Below the pieces are notes generated by a model. The model searched no databases, was not told where the DNA came from, and worked only from the letters and a program-made list of their open reading frames with translations. A stretch of DNA of 64,000 bases from Triatoma infestans. Lineage: Eukaryota > Arthropoda > Insecta > Hemiptera > Reduviidae. The position numbers and the translations under genes are program-made. The DNA lies in contig JAAEAF010000094.1 in assembly GCA_011037195.1 (NCBI GenBank), positions 1-64,000 of the forward strand, written 5' to 3'. Shown here one piece after another: positions 21,729 through 36,300 of this stretch (position 1 is the stretch's first letter; the number at the start of each line of letters is the position of its first letter).

Positions 21729-23298
21729 TGTCAATTAAAAGATTATCAGGAATTCATTATTTATTATATTAGACGTCCATTCCATTATTTTTCCTATATG
21801 GACATCACGACCAAGGCACCCAATTAGCAAATGTATAATAGTGTAAACACATCACTAAGAACTAAAGAGACGCCATGTTTACAATATTTTTAGGTTAAAT
21901 CGGGAAATACCAAATCAAAAATGTAAGTGACATAAAACTGGGTACAGAATGGAGGATTGTACACATTGGCGCCACATTGGTGGAAACCAGAACTATAAAG
22001 ATTGTTCCAAAGTGAAAAAAAAAATTCTAAACAAATATACAAATTCCCTCCAAAAAACTATGAAATCAATAAAAAGAATTTGTTTTAAGAATTTCCAATA
22101 CATATGAACTTATCTGGGTTATTTAAGAAAGAATTGATTTCATGAAATACCTGCCAAACAAACCACTTTTACCAGATAACCGGTTCTTTATTCAAATTAT
22201 GTTATAGTTGGCTCACTTTAAATGATTGCTACATACATAAATCATAATAAATTAATCTTTATTAAATCAGAGTTGTTTTTATTATAATATATCTCTTATT
22301 TGGTCAGATCAGATTAATATCTTGTTGCAGCTATTCCTTTCAAGGACATGTTTTAAAACAAGAGGCACGCTTACTGTAATGTGCGGAAAAAATATATGTA
22401 TATATTTTGAAAATCTCTGTTTTACACTGCTATATTGCACTTTCTAAACAAAAATTATTGTTCTTATTTTGAACTATCTTGGTTTAAAATATTTGAATCA
22501 TATTAACAGTACTATTTTGATAAACTCATTTATGAACCAAATAAACTTCAAGAATTAAAAGCTCTCGTTTAAAAAATAAAATCTGGTGTGATCACATCTG
22601 GCATGATTTTCTACTAACCACCATCTTCACTGTTGTAATTCACAAATTTTTTCGTTTTTTTGTTGCCCTTAAAAGGTGATGAAAACAGTGTATTCTGAGT
22701 CACAGTTCCCCAAACTAACCCAATTATAAATTTTCTTGGTAAAACTTTTCGAATAATACGAAAAGGCTTATACATTAATGTTTGCTAAAAAAATACAAGT
22801 TCAAAAAACCCTAGAAACAGTAAGCAACTATTTTTATTAATCTTCAAATTACAATACTTTGTAGTGAGCTTTTCAAAACCTAATTTTGTTTGTTTTATTA
22901 TATATATAATATGCATGAAATGTTTACCACGACAGATTGTTTCAGTGGTCATCATATGATTTTGACAGTTTACCCATAGGAGATATCTTGATAAACAATG
23001 TATGGTAAGTAGCATAATGCAAGTCGGAACATAATATACACACTATTTCGAAAATATGACCAGCTCGCAATACTTTTCTATGAAGTACGATCAATACTCT
23101 TAGGAGTAGTTCAGATAAGGCTAAAAAAAAACAAAAAAAAACTGATGTTAACAATTATTCTACTTTCCCTTATTGCAATTTTCGCACTTCTAATTTGACA
23201 AATTTTCTTCAAACTTGGAATTTTTACCGAATTTCTTTCAACATTATATCAATTAGGAGTTGACTCCTAAATATGGCTATATTGTAAGGCCACTGCCT

Positions 23299-23520
23299 TA
23301 GTTGAAACTCTGCTTTGCCTTTTGTAAAAGAGGAATTAATCTCTGCTTTCGGTCAGATATCTTCCCAGATAAGGAACGGAATTTGGACCATAGCACCAAT
23401 TGGCCATTTATAAGCAAGTTTTGGTGTAAAAAAAAAATCTCTGCTTTCATTCTGTTGCCACAATATATGCTAACGCAGGTCACTGCTGCAGACAATCTGT
23501 TTATTAAAGGACGATAAGAA
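23299..23520 (+). repeat. Dispersed 220-bp direct repeat, family D
   Basis: About 90% identical to 25150-25372 in the same orientation. Includes AGAGGAATTAATCTCTGCTT and GCAGACAATCTGTTTATTAA. Between fra and Pdk. Confidence 0.75.
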
Positions 23521-23900
23521 ATGGTCTACCTCCAGGCCTCTATCTGCTGAATGGCTTCTATCTACCTCCAGCAAAACTTGTAACGATAAGTTGACCTAGC
23601 TCACAGATTTCCCAGAAAACCTGAAAAATGTTACAAATAAAAAACGAAGCATTAATTTTGAGCCTCCTGCGGGTTATCTTTATTTTTCAGTAGTAAGAGA
23701 AAGTAAAAAAATAAAACACTTCATTATCTTATATGTTTTTATAATATTAAAATTAATAGTACATTTTTATTTTAAGAAAATAACAAAAATTTGAATTCAT
23801 AAAAAGTAAATTATTAACATAATAAAAAATAGCTCTCATTATGTATCTTTTAACAACAAAATTCGAATATTGTCAAAAAGTAGATTAATTTTATTTATAT

Positions 23901-23923
23901 AATATATATATATATATATATAA
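23901..23923. repeat. (AT)n microsatellite
   Basis: About 11 AT units downstream of the Pdk stop codon. Confidence 0.9.
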
Positions 23924-24162
23924 AGATATACATCGCTATAACAAACCGACATATTTATATCGATTATGGTCGATATAAATAATTAACATAATATACAATA
24001 AAAAAAAAAATCAACGATAAAAATATTTAACAATCACTATCAATCTTATATTCATGGCATATTTATTTATATTTATTGATGTTAAAATTAACATCAGTTA
24101 AAAAAATAGTTTTCCACAGGAAAATGTAAACTTTCCAAAAGTCTCGATATTTTACTTTATTT

Positions 24163-24321
24163 TCAAATCAGTCCAAAAGGTGATTTCAATGTTGACATTT
24201 GTCGTGAACCCAAAATTCCCGTGTTTGTACTCCAATCACCTACTGGTACAGTTGCTCGATAGAATTTTGTTGATGATTTGTTAAATACTGGCAACACTTC
24301 ATTTGCTTCATTCGATAATGC
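24163..24321 (-). CDS. Pdk: Pdk exon 8, stop codon
   Basis: [13 protein letters not shown] holds the DW motif. TGA stop at 24165-24163. An AATAAA (24161-24156 on the minus strand) lies immediately after the stop, probably too close to be the poly(A) signal used. Confidence 0.93.
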   Translation of the reverse strand, partial: ALSNEANEVLPVFNKSSTKFYRATVPVGDWSTNTGILGSRQMSTLKSPFGLI

Positions 24322-27300
24322 CTGGGTGGGGGGAAGAAGGAAAAAGATGAAAAATGTTTACAAAATGCGATTTTTCGTTACTTTTTTTTTTAACAATAAA
24401 TGTAACACTCACCTTTAGGTAGATTATCGCATCAGTACCGAGTCCGTCACAACAAAGTAAGCTTAATTCACCATGGAAATAGCGGGCATAAAGTCGAGAA
24501 ATTGGTAAACCATAACCATATCCTGTTTCATACAAATATTTATTTAAGTAAAACAAAAATAAATCTGGTGCCAAACACTTATCGGATTTTCTCTTGGTGC
24601 AATTATTATGATTTTCTTATAGCTTGGGATTATTATTTTGCTGAACTTTGAAGGTGAAAAGCTAATAACAATTTTTCCAGAAAAATATTTCAAATACAAA
24701 TGATAGTATTATGTATAAGCAGTTAGCATTCAAAGTTTAAGGAAAATCGTCAAAGTAGTTGTCAAGAAAATCGCAAAAAACTGGACAAAAAAAAAACAGT
24801 TGCCAGTTTTTGACAGAAATCTCCATGTGGGATACGATGATCGATATAAAGTTTGGATTTCTTGCGATTTTTTGTTTTTGAGACATTTGTACACACTCAC
24901 TCACTTACGCTTTCCCGCGCACTCACATGTGCATTAGATTATTGGCCAAAAATATTTTTTCGTACTCCTAGTCCTTCAAACATAACTGCTGGTGAAAACT
25001 CAATTTCGAAAATTTGACATTCTTACCCAGAGAAAGAGAAAGTAAAAACTCGTTTTCAAAATGAAGCTCTGCACAATTCGATCGACAAATGATGCTCTAC
25101 CGAGGGAGGGGACGGGATAAACTTAAGTTTTCCTACTAAAAATCTTATTATTGAAACTCTATTTGCCTTTTTAAAAGAGGAATTAATCTCTGCTTTCGGT
25201 TAAATATCTTCCCAGATAAGAAACGAAATTTGGACCATAGCACCAATTGGCCATTTATAAGCACGTTTTGGTGTAAAAAAAGAATCTCTGCTTTCATATT
25301 CTGTTGCCACACTAAATGCTAACGCAGGTCACTGCTGCAGACAATCTGTTTATTAAAGGACGATATGAAAACAAGTATATTCTCCCGAGTAAAGTAATAC
25401 TTGAACCAAAAGGCAAATTGTGTGAGTATTTACATTTGGGAAGGTAATGAAAAAATTAAATTAGTTTTGTTAAGATCAAGTGAAAAAAAAAAAATTCAAA
25501 TAACTAAATAACACTGCTGGTATGTTACAATATTTATACTGAATACTCAAAAAACAATAAACTAATTATTTATTACAAATAACATTAAAATATAGAGAAT
25601 TAAATGGATACTCATAAAATTACTGAGAAAAACTGCGTGTTAAACTAGACTAGCAATATTTGGGTATAGGGTTCGCTTCTGCCGTAGTTAAATTTTTTGA
25701 TCAGCTGGGTTACAAGCGATCACGAAAAGAATTCCTGTGTGTAACAGGAAAGTGCTATGATTGAAGCGATCCTACAAACTTACTATTCAGAGAGAGGTTT
25801 CATTAGATAATATATAAATTGAATTAAACCTATGGTACAACAGCCCATGAAAGCACCAAGGCTTGCCAGAGGGCAATTTTTTGGGGGGGGCGTGAGGAAA
25901 ACACGCAGTGGTTTCCTCGCCGTTTAGTTCTAACCTTTGCTACCTAAGTGCACTACTAACTGTAATGTCCCACTTTTTCTCACGATGCTGGATCAACACC
26001 GTCTTTGCCCTCATGGGAATCATGTGCACCAAAGGCGAGTGCGCTACCCTTTAGACTAACGGCGTTAGGACAATAAATAAATAAAAATAAAGCTAAAACA
26101 CCAACAATTTAACAAACGTTATAATAGAAATATACCTGCTAATGGAACAGTATGTACATCAGATTTTGATGGCTGCGGTGCTGTACTGTACATATAATGG
26201 AACAGCTGATCAGTCTGAACTCTTGGAATTCCTCCACCTTTGTCAGATACCTATAATGTTTTTAATTTTTAATAAGTTCATAATTATTGACCATTTTGGC
26301 AATAAAATAAATAAGTAATAATAATTTTTATTTTTGTCCTACGGCATGACTTCAGCTGAATAGCCATTCTAAGTCGCGCAGCCCAGTATAAAAAGGCTGC
26401 GCTGGCGATTGATGTTGTTCGTTTAGTTAGTTATTCAGGCGGCACGTGAGAACAATCTCGGACGCGAACTACTTCACCCCCCCCATAATAAAATATAATC
26501 ACATAAGAGAAAAAAAAAATTGGTGTAAATCTCGCTCAGATATCTTACTCTTACTGTAATGTATTAATGAACTTCCCATTTTTATAAAATATCATTTATC
26601 ATTAAAATTTTAGTCTCGGAATGATACAACATATCAGAATGAAACTATAGAAGAAGAGCAAAAAACGTTTTCTAGCCGTTTAGGCTTCTTTCTTTATTTT
26701 GATCAACAGAATTCAGCCCTCGAGTGATCATTTTATCCATACTCTCAACACCCAGAGAAACTGATCTAATTTGCTCATCCATTCCTCATTGTATCTTTTA
26801 TTGTCAATCCACTGATTTCATCGACCTCTAAGAAAGATTGTCTGTCATCCTGTTGGAACTCTGCTATAGAGCGATAATCTAGCGTGCTACGGCAATCCTC
26901 AAAACGCCCTAAACTCAATCTTCTAGGAGAAATTCTTCAAATATCAAATACAAATTACAGGTTGATATTTGTATCAAGTTATACATAGAGAAAACATATT
27001 TGAGAAAATTTTGATAAGAGGGAATGAGGAATACTGAGGTTCAGTAGGGTATAGTTAACCGAACATGTCCGCAAATTTCGTGTCAAACCGAATACCGAAA
27101 TGGTATCTCCTCCTAAATTTTAGTGCTCTTTAATTTCGCTCAAAAAGTAAATTATAACCTTATTTAGTCCTTAATTAAAATCTCTTTCTTATTAAAGACA
27201 CCTCAAAGCTTTAAGCCTGTATTTTCGGAGAGAACTCAATTTCTAAAAATCTGACACCATCTTAACAATAAAATGAGAAATACGTAAAAAAACCGACAGT

Positions 27301-30300
27301 AAAAATAAAACCAAAAATTATATATATATTACTTTTAAAAAAATTATCAAAAAAATTCTGCTCACTTTTATACAAATATCTTCCTTTCCTTTAACTATGA
27401 CCACTTCAATTGGCGGATAATTATCTGCATGATTTTCCATGACGGCTCTCATAGAATTTTTGAACAGTTCAAACAGCATGTGATAAAGATGTGACGGCAC
27501 ATATACAATACGTATCGGTCCATCTTCATCTGATTCACACAAAAAAAAAAAGTTAAATTTTACGATAAAATTAATTTAAAGGGAAAAAATCTGGTGTGAA
27601 ACATTCACACCACTGTCTCTTACCCTAATTAATAGAATTTACTCAAGAAATTTTCTTTAAAATTGCAACGTTACAATGTTTAGATGGGATTTTACTCGTA
27701 TACCTGAGCGGCCTTATGTGGAGTACTTTATGGTAAAACTAAGAAAACTTGTGCAAATTTAATTTTAAACTAACACAAAACTCCAATACTCCTCTAACAT
27801 CAGTTACTTCAATAAAATGTTTCAAATAAAAGTGATACGTTTCAATCTGTGCAGCAAGCATTCCAAGATTATAGAAAATCGTTGTAATCGTTTTCCAGGA
27901 AATGCCAAAATACTCAAAAACTTGTTTTCTAAAATGGCATCTCCGGTAAATCGATTTTCTTCGAATTTGGAATTCTATCAACGCTTCTAATGTGTGTTAA
28001 TATTAATTAGGTGGTAAAACCATATATTATACTAAATTGCGATAATTAGTAGAAAGCATAGCGCTACTTTTCCCCCAGAACCCTTAAAAATCAATTTTCC
28101 CAGAAAATATTTCAAATAAAAGTGATAAAATCAAAGAAAATCGTTGGAGCCGTTTTTAAGAAAATCGCGAAAAACTAAAAAAAAAAAAAACATTCATTAG
28201 CCTTTTCAGAGCTATATTGGAGGCGGGCTGGGGTTATGTTTTCCTCTAAAGTGTTATCTTGGTTAATTATTCAATTCTACCATCTAAACAAAATTAATTA
28301 GACTGCCAAACTTCCTAGTTTCACAAAATGAGTAAACCGGAAGTGCGTTTTTACTAAGAGTTTTTCAGTTTTCGCGATTTTGTCGATAAAAACACCGACG
28401 AATTTCATTAAACTTGGTGTACTAACTATAAAATTTGCCAATTACAATTTTACTGCAGTAAAAGAAAGTTGCGTGAGTGTTTCAAACCAGATTTTTCGTT
28501 TTTAAGAAATTCTGTTAAACAGACGCGCGCGTATACACACACAAACCATTCGCTAAAAACATATTTTACGTATTCAAGGAACCAAAAAGGTGTATTTCTG
28601 GTGAAAACTCAATTTCGTAATCTGGCACTATTGTAATACTTACTCTTACTAGGGACAAGAGGAAGTAAAAATTGGTGTGAAACACCCCTAAGGCTTTCTC
28701 CCATTGCAATTCTTACAGTTTGAACTAGATAATTTTATGTTCTCATTCGTTAATAAAACCGTATATTATATTGAAATGGCACTTTGCAAACAACTATAAT
28801 TATAGATTGTTGATAGAAATCGTGAAAAAGTGGGAGGGGAAGGAATGTAGCAGTGAATAGATTTTTGACTATACCAGAAAAGTGAAATTCAATAGAACGT
28901 ACTGTTGTTATGCTCTCGGACTATAAGCTGCGGCGATGCGAGATAATATCTGTCGCACAAGAAGCTTGCATTTTCATATGCATCCTTTACAACACCAATC
29001 AAATCACAATGTGGATCTATACATCCAATATGCATACGTTTTCTTTCTTTATTGTGCATCTCTTCGCCAAACAACAGTGCTGAAAAATGTGAATTAAATA
29101 TTTATTGATTATGTTAAAAAGAAAATATCTAATTTTTACAGAATATTAAAAATAAAAATAAATAATACTAACTATGTTGATTGATCAGCATTCTAATACT
29201 AATTCTAGACATATAAAAACGATCTAGAAAATATTGTATACTAAATTCCGTCTGACTATCCACTTCGTGACATTCTTTCAGCTCAAGTACACCCTGCGCC
29301 ATCGTAGGAACTACATCTGTATGTCGATTTCGTATTTTAATTAACGCATCACAGAACCTAGGGAAAAAAAATCTGGCTTGAAACGCTCACACGACTTTCG
29401 CTTACTACAATTTGATTAACAAATTTTTTTTTTTAAATTGCAGCATTTACAATGTTTAGTTAGACTGGCCATAAGATTGTATGGTAGCGGGCTTGTATGG
29501 CAGCGCCTTCTGTCAAAAACCAACAAAGCTTGTGCAGTTTAAATTTAAACTTAACTCACAGACTCCCAAACACCTATAAAATCTTCTTCTTCTTTTTTTC
29601 TAGGGAAAATGTTGCTAACAAAAGTGATATGATTTTATTTGTGCAGTGAGCCATTCCTAGTGAAAATCACTATAGCTGTTTTAAAGAAAATTCCAAACAA
29701 TTCAAAACCCTATTCGGTAAATATATATATCCTGTTAACCAATTTTCTACAAATTTGAAATTCTGACAAAGCTTCTAAATGTATATTAATATTTTGTAGG
29801 TGATAAAACCATACACTGTAATAAAGTTGTATTTTAGAGGAAAGCAATAACGCTACTGTTCCCCCCAGAACTTCCAAAAAATCAATTTTCCCAGGAAAAT
29901 TTTTCAAATAAAAGTGACAGATATTTATGTGTATAGATTATAGACGAAGATTAAAGAAAAAAAAAAAACTTTCACTAAAGTCACATTTTGGGGTTGATGG
30001 ATTTTTTCCTTGTGTGTGTGTCAGATGTCGATGGTAATACTTAAGAGGGAAAACAAAGTTTTGAGTTCCCTGGATTTTTCGTTTTTGAGTAATTCTGTTA
30101 ACACTCACAAACACAAACATTCAGACCACCCGCTAAAAACATTTTTTTCGTGTTCAGAGAACCTCAAAACCTACATTTCCGGATGAAAACTTAATTTCGG
30201 AAATTTGGCATGATCGCAATAAGTATCTAAAAAATACTTGTTTCTTCCCACTGATTCCGCTTATTTCATAAATAAACAAAATAATCTACAAACTCACCTA

Positions 30301-33300
30301 TCTAAAGTCTCATTTGAATAATCCAATTTTTCAAATTGTAATATTTCGGTAAACGATTGGGCGTACCATTCATTGACAAGTACAACAGACGGCATACTTA
30401 ATAAATTTACTGGCAGTAGATGAATTTCTTTCATTATATTAGCCAATCTTACTGGCAATTCTTGTCTTAAAAATAGAAATGATTTTTTTTCACATGCACT
30501 CATACCTGGAACAGAAAAAATGATTAACGGTTAATGCAATTCAAAATGAGATTATTTTCTCAAATTTATATTTCTTGTTTGCCAATTAATCTATATGATT
30601 TGCACAGTGATTGGGCACCTTTTCATGTCCTTCCAGTTCCCTATTCATCTATTGTTTGATTTCCTTGTCGCAAATTGTAAAGTTATGAATGTTACAAAGG
30701 GTGACAGTGTTAAATTTTGTTCGTTGTTGGCTGACCTGCAGAGACGCTCCAAGCTCCTTGAAGAAGTGGCAGTTTATTTTAATTTTGCCCCTTTGGGATT
30801 CCATATTTAAAGTTCAATTTAAGATAAAATTGGATTAAAATATTGAGAATGCCAATATTTCTGCTTGTAAAAATCTATATTTACTATCTGGTATTTTATC
30901 CGTGTAGCATGCTTATTCCTTTTGTTCCTGACCGCTTTCGGATTTTTATCCATCGTCAGAGCAAATTCACCAAGTTCGTGTAGAGAGTTCACTTCAACGT
31001 AATGTTTCTGTTACACTCATACTTTTTGGTTTGATATCTGATGACCTCCCGCACTTATATACAACCAACATACCAACAAGTATGAGTGTAACAGAAACAT
31101 TAAGCTGATGCGAACTCTTTACACGAACTTGGTGAATTTGCTCTGACGATGAAAGAAAATCCGAAACCGGTCAGAAACAAAAGGAATATGCATGCTACGA
31201 CGGATAAAATACCAGATGTTATCCACCATTGCGGACCCATCCACATATTCTATATTTAAACTTTCACTTTGATATTTATAAAAATACGTCTTCAAATATA
31301 GTTTATAATTCTATATTGGGGGGGGGGGTCCATTGAACTATTTAACGTCAAACAATCTGATTTCTTAAAAAAGGAATACAAAAATATTAAAGGTGAATGC
31401 AACAAAACGAAACGTTAACAAACCCAAATCTAGCCAATGAGCCACGCCTTTGCAACCCCCACCCGCTTGACTAGAAGGTCAAGCTTCATAAGACTACACC
31501 AGTAATTAATGTTAAATGAGAATAGAATTTTTTCCCCCACTTCAAATTTTGACCGGAAGGTCCTTTATGTAATATATTGTAAAACATATGATGACATTTT
31601 TCCAATAACTGGCAAACAAACAAAAAAAGGAGGAAAAATATAGTTCACTAAAACTTTAATATGAATCCAAGATTTTCAGGAGATTAAAATATTGGGAATA
31701 CTGAAAGCATTGGCAAGTTACATACATATGTAAAAAGTGACGTAATACATGAAACAGGAGCAGGCTAATCATATAATAAACCAGTTAATTTAGAATTGGG
31801 CTAAAAAAAGATTTTTAAATTAAATTTAAAAAAAGAGTTTTCGCCCAACTGGGGGAATGGGTTATTGCACTAAATATTCTTTATATTTGACGAGATATGG
31901 TTTGAATTTCCAAACTCAAAATTCGATCAGAATTTGACCGAACTCAACATTTATCATACAATTAGGTGGTCAATATTTCCATAACTAGCAATTATCATTT
32001 TTTATGGATATTTTTTCCAACTTGCACACATCTCCAGTTTAAACCAACTCAAAAACTCAATCGGGGAAAAACCCCATAACCAAAATTGGAAATTTGACTG
32101 CAGTCAACAAAATCTGGTGGAGGTAACACACTCACAATTTAATTTGACGAATTCCCTTTAAACTCTGACTTTTTACTAAACATTTAATTGACGTTACATT
32201 TTACTGAAATACAGTTTATATGCAAAACCTAACATTGTAAACATCTACAGAACCTCCTCAGAAAGTTTTTTTTCTTTTTTACCTGCAAGAAACACTTCCA
32301 ATAAAGGTGATAAACCTAAACAATATATCTAGTTAGTTTAATAAGTTTAAACGAAATAAAAAATATCAGTAAAATTTTCTCCCCTGCCAGGTTCACACAT
32401 TTTGACGGAAACCTTTTCTACTGGATTCCCAGCTTTTATCTAAACGGAATATCAATTTAAGCTTTCCGAGGATTTTTTGTTGACATACACACTGTGCATT
32501 CTAAAATATGTATATATTATTTCATATCCAAGACGACATGGTGAAAACTCAATTTCAAAATGTTTGATCAGATACTTTTTACTTTCTATTCCTCCTCCCT
32601 AGTAAGGTGAAGTATTTCTTACATCAGTAAAAGAAAGTTAAAAAAAAAAAAAAATATGATAAAACAATTATGTGATAAACTCACATAAAAAAAGTAAAAT
32701 TATTTGCAGTTTACATAAGGAAATGATAAACAAAACCAAGGCTACTTGGTATAATAAATTTAAAATTCTAGTTTGAAACTAAAATTAAATGTGATAAATA
32801 ATAATGTATATTCCGTATCAGAAGATAAATATTAACATCATCTCACGTTTATCTTCAATATTGATGACCTAAATGGTAAACAACAATAGCTTGTTATGGT
32901 TGAAGAGATTCTTAATTTTAATTCATTTTTTTTTTTTGCATTGACATATTATCATTCAGCCACATATGTATAGGCTTCACGAATCTAACCTAACCCATTC
33001 ATGCAAATAAATACAAACACGCCATAAATACATCCGTACAATTAATTCTAAAACCTAACGCGACTCTTACATTCTATCAGCCTAACATTCATACGGTGTG
33101 GTGGAGTATTCGATATTGCTCGCATCCCTATATGCTTAAAATAATATATAAACCTAAAATATATCTACACTATATAGAGAAAATATACACTTACTTTTTA
33201 CAAATAGGATGGTGTACACGATATTCCAAACAATACCGTAATACTTAATCCTAAACTCATTCACTTTATCTTTCACTCGTACATACACACAAACGTACTT

Positions 33301-36300
33301 ATATTAACTACAATCATATTGTTTGGCCAGTTCTATAGATTCAGTTAACACAACCATTATTAGAAAATATATATTCAAAACGGAAGGGGGTCTCCAAATA
33401 TTTGTATGTTTTAAAAATGATATCTCTTTTATTCTTACATTTTGGGCAATCATTATTATAATGTCTAAGTCTTCCTGCATATTGAATAGATTGCAATTTG
33501 AGGAGGGTCTGATATTAATTTTATACAAGCATATCCTACTAATACCGAGGTTGGATCTTAGTATATTAATTGTAGTAATTGCACATTTATTCAGACCCTG
33601 GATAATTTTGTATTCATCATTTTGTAAAATTTTGCTGATAATAAAAACCCAAAATCCCTAAAAAAAAAAAAAAAAATCTGGAATGAAACAGACTTAATCT
33701 TAGTACAGTTTGACAAATTTTCTTCAAACTTATAATTTTTACTAAATCTTTGCTTGTTTCCAATTTTATATGAACTTAATAATATGACTTTTTTGAGTAA
33801 ACTATACAGTCCACTCCCACGAAACTTCTTTAAATGAATTCTTGGAAAAAGTTCCCAACAAAAGTGATAGTCTCTGCATTCATAGTGTAACAAGTTCAAT
33901 GAAATCCTCGATGTTTTTGTAGGGAGAAAATCGTAGAAAAATACAATAACTTCAGTAAAAATGCAATTCCGGTCAACCGATTTCCTCCAAACTTAGAATT
34001 CTGACAACATATTTTATTCTAATTACTATTATTTAGATGACAGAATTGTATAATAAACTGAAACCGCACTTTAGAAGAAAACAACCCTCCATAAACAATG
34101 TTTAGATGGACTGGCCATTAAAAAGGCTCATAGTGGTTTTACTTGTATACCTGAGCAGCCTTAAGTGGAGTGCCAAGAAAGCTAGAGTAAATTTTTTTAT
34201 TTTATTTAAGGCGCGTCAACATCTATGGTCATTGGCGCCCGGAGCCTATTCAGTGCACTGCCGACCTCCGGACAGTATTCTCTCGTTACAGACAACACTG
34301 TCCATCACCGGACAGTGAGCTATAGAGGCTCCTAGGAAGAAAAAATCTAAGGGTAGCACAGCTGGACTCGAACCCGGGTCCTCCGCGTGGGAGTCCAGTA
34401 CGCTAATCACTTAGCTATTCCCTTCCCTTAGATTACATATAAATTTAAACCTAACTGAAAGATTCCCAAATCCCTTTAAAATCATTTTTTTCGAAAAATG
34501 TTTCAAATAAAAAGGATACGTAATTTATCTGCGCAGCAAGCATTCCGCATTTTAACGAAAGTTCGGGAAAGTTTAAAAAAATTCAAATAACTATCCTGTA
34601 AAGTCGCATTTCCGGTTAACTGCTGTTCTTCAAATTTGGAATTTTATCCATGTTTTTAATATACGTTAATATTATAAGGTGAAACCATATATGATACTAA
34701 AGTGGTACTTTAGAGGAAAGCATAAAGCACCAGAACCTCTAAAAAATCAATATTTCCGGAAAAACGGGATAGGTGTGTGTGTGTGTGTGTACAAAGTATA
34801 AAGAAAAACGCGGAAAACTGAACAAAACACATTTAGTGATGTCCACCTACGTTTAATGAATTTCGCTCGAAACCTCAGTTGCGGTGCCAGTACCTAGATG
34901 AAAACCAAATTTAAATACAAACTTACATGTGATGTCATGCTTTTTCGTACTAAGGGGTTCTCAAAATGTTTCAGAAAAGGCGATTTCAATGATCTGACAC
35001 GATCGCAATATTTTCCTCTTACTACAGAAGGAAAAAGTAAAGAAGTTCCATCCATGTTAAATGCACCTCTTAAACGGTGTCTAACTTTTTTCCCTACGCC
35101 ATGACTTCGGCTATTCAGCCATTCAGCGTCGCACGCCCCAGTATAAAAGAACTAGGCTGCGCTGGCGATTGATCTCGTTCGTTTAGTTGGATATCCAGGG
35201 GGCACTGAGAACAAACTCTACGCGAACAACTTCACCCCCAAAATCTAACTTTAAGAAACATTTGGCAAATCCAAAACCATTCCTATTGGACAATTCAAAG
35301 GCATATTGAAAATTCGTGAGTGAACTCAAGGAAACATGGAAATTGTAAAGGGAGAGTTTCGGCCATATTAAGCTGATTAGTAGATATAATTTCATTCCAC
35401 TATAAAAAGTAAAAGGAAAATTTGGAGGAAAGAATGGCGGGAGAAGGTCGGCCAAAATTTATTGAGTGGGCTATAAGTGGTTTACAATTATTATTAAAGT
35501 TACAATCCGAGATAAGACACAGAAGGTTACTTTTTTCTTATTAAATATTAATAAAGTAAAGGTAACCTCTCGACAACATAATTTTCGACAAAAGTGAATG
35601 TACTCGTTTTTTTTCGTATTCTTTCGCAGAAAATCAGCTACAGTTCTTTTTATTGCTGATACTCAAGAAATTTTGATTGACTTCTAACTAATTAAAGATC
35701 TTCGAGAGGGGCATATGTGTTCAGGAAGCCTTGGATTTTGGGATTTGTAATACGAATTAAGTTTTTATCCTCATAACTACGAAAAAAAATACTATTTTTA
35801 TTTTTGTTGAAAGAAGGCAAAAGTGATTACAGTAACAGCTGGCATCGGTAACTCGACTAAAACAAATTGACCAGTAAACATTGAATCGATATAAGCAAAT
35901 CTTAAAATTCAGTGTGAATAGATTTGGATGCATTTTGAATATTTATTGATATTACAAGCCTGTACAAATTACTATAAGAATTGGGCATTCTGAAAGGTTA
36001 ATAAACAAATTGCCAATTTGCCAATATGAGACGTTTCTACTTGGCGTACAAAATTGGCCACCCCTCGAACAAATGGAATTCGTACAAATGGCTATTGATT
36101 ATAATATGAAATACAATATTTTACAATCAAGATTTTATTATTATAATTTATTCATAAATTGCTCTTTGTTTGTATTAAGAGAATAAAAAACTTTGTTTTT
36201 TAAGGAGAATTAAAACAACCTTGTAAGATATGTAAGATATGCTAAACCCAACATTACTGGTTTAATTTGATTTCTATTATTAAATTAAAATTACAAAATA

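Larger units (their letters stand above)
21729..24155. other. fra-Pdk intergenic region
   Basis: Contains the fra 5' flank, a family D repeat (23299-23520), family H scraps near 23040-23130 and 23690, and the AT repeat. No TATA/Inr pair could be assigned to fra with confidence. Confidence 0.5.
30886..31217. repeat. Foldback PLE LTR-like unit, about 140-bp arms
   Basis: Arms 30886-31024 and 31078-31217 are inverted copies, both ending in ATCTGGTATTTTATCC. Each holds a hammerhead-like core. Located in Pdk intron 1. The flank at 31218-31250 matches, in reverse complement, the flank at 60535-60560. Confidence 0.88.
33676..35043 (+). mobile_element. Family H repeat copies with nested SINE
   Basis: Head ATCTGGAATGAAACAGAC; end TCTTACTACAGAAGGAAAAA. 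A family A SINE (34195-34430) is inserted inside. Possibly two overlapping copies. Confidence 0.6.

Noticed and set aside
33323..33661. A 112-codon hydrophobic frame in Pdk intron 1
   Set aside because: Hydrophobic composition is expected from AT-rich antisense reading. No family match and no splice partners.
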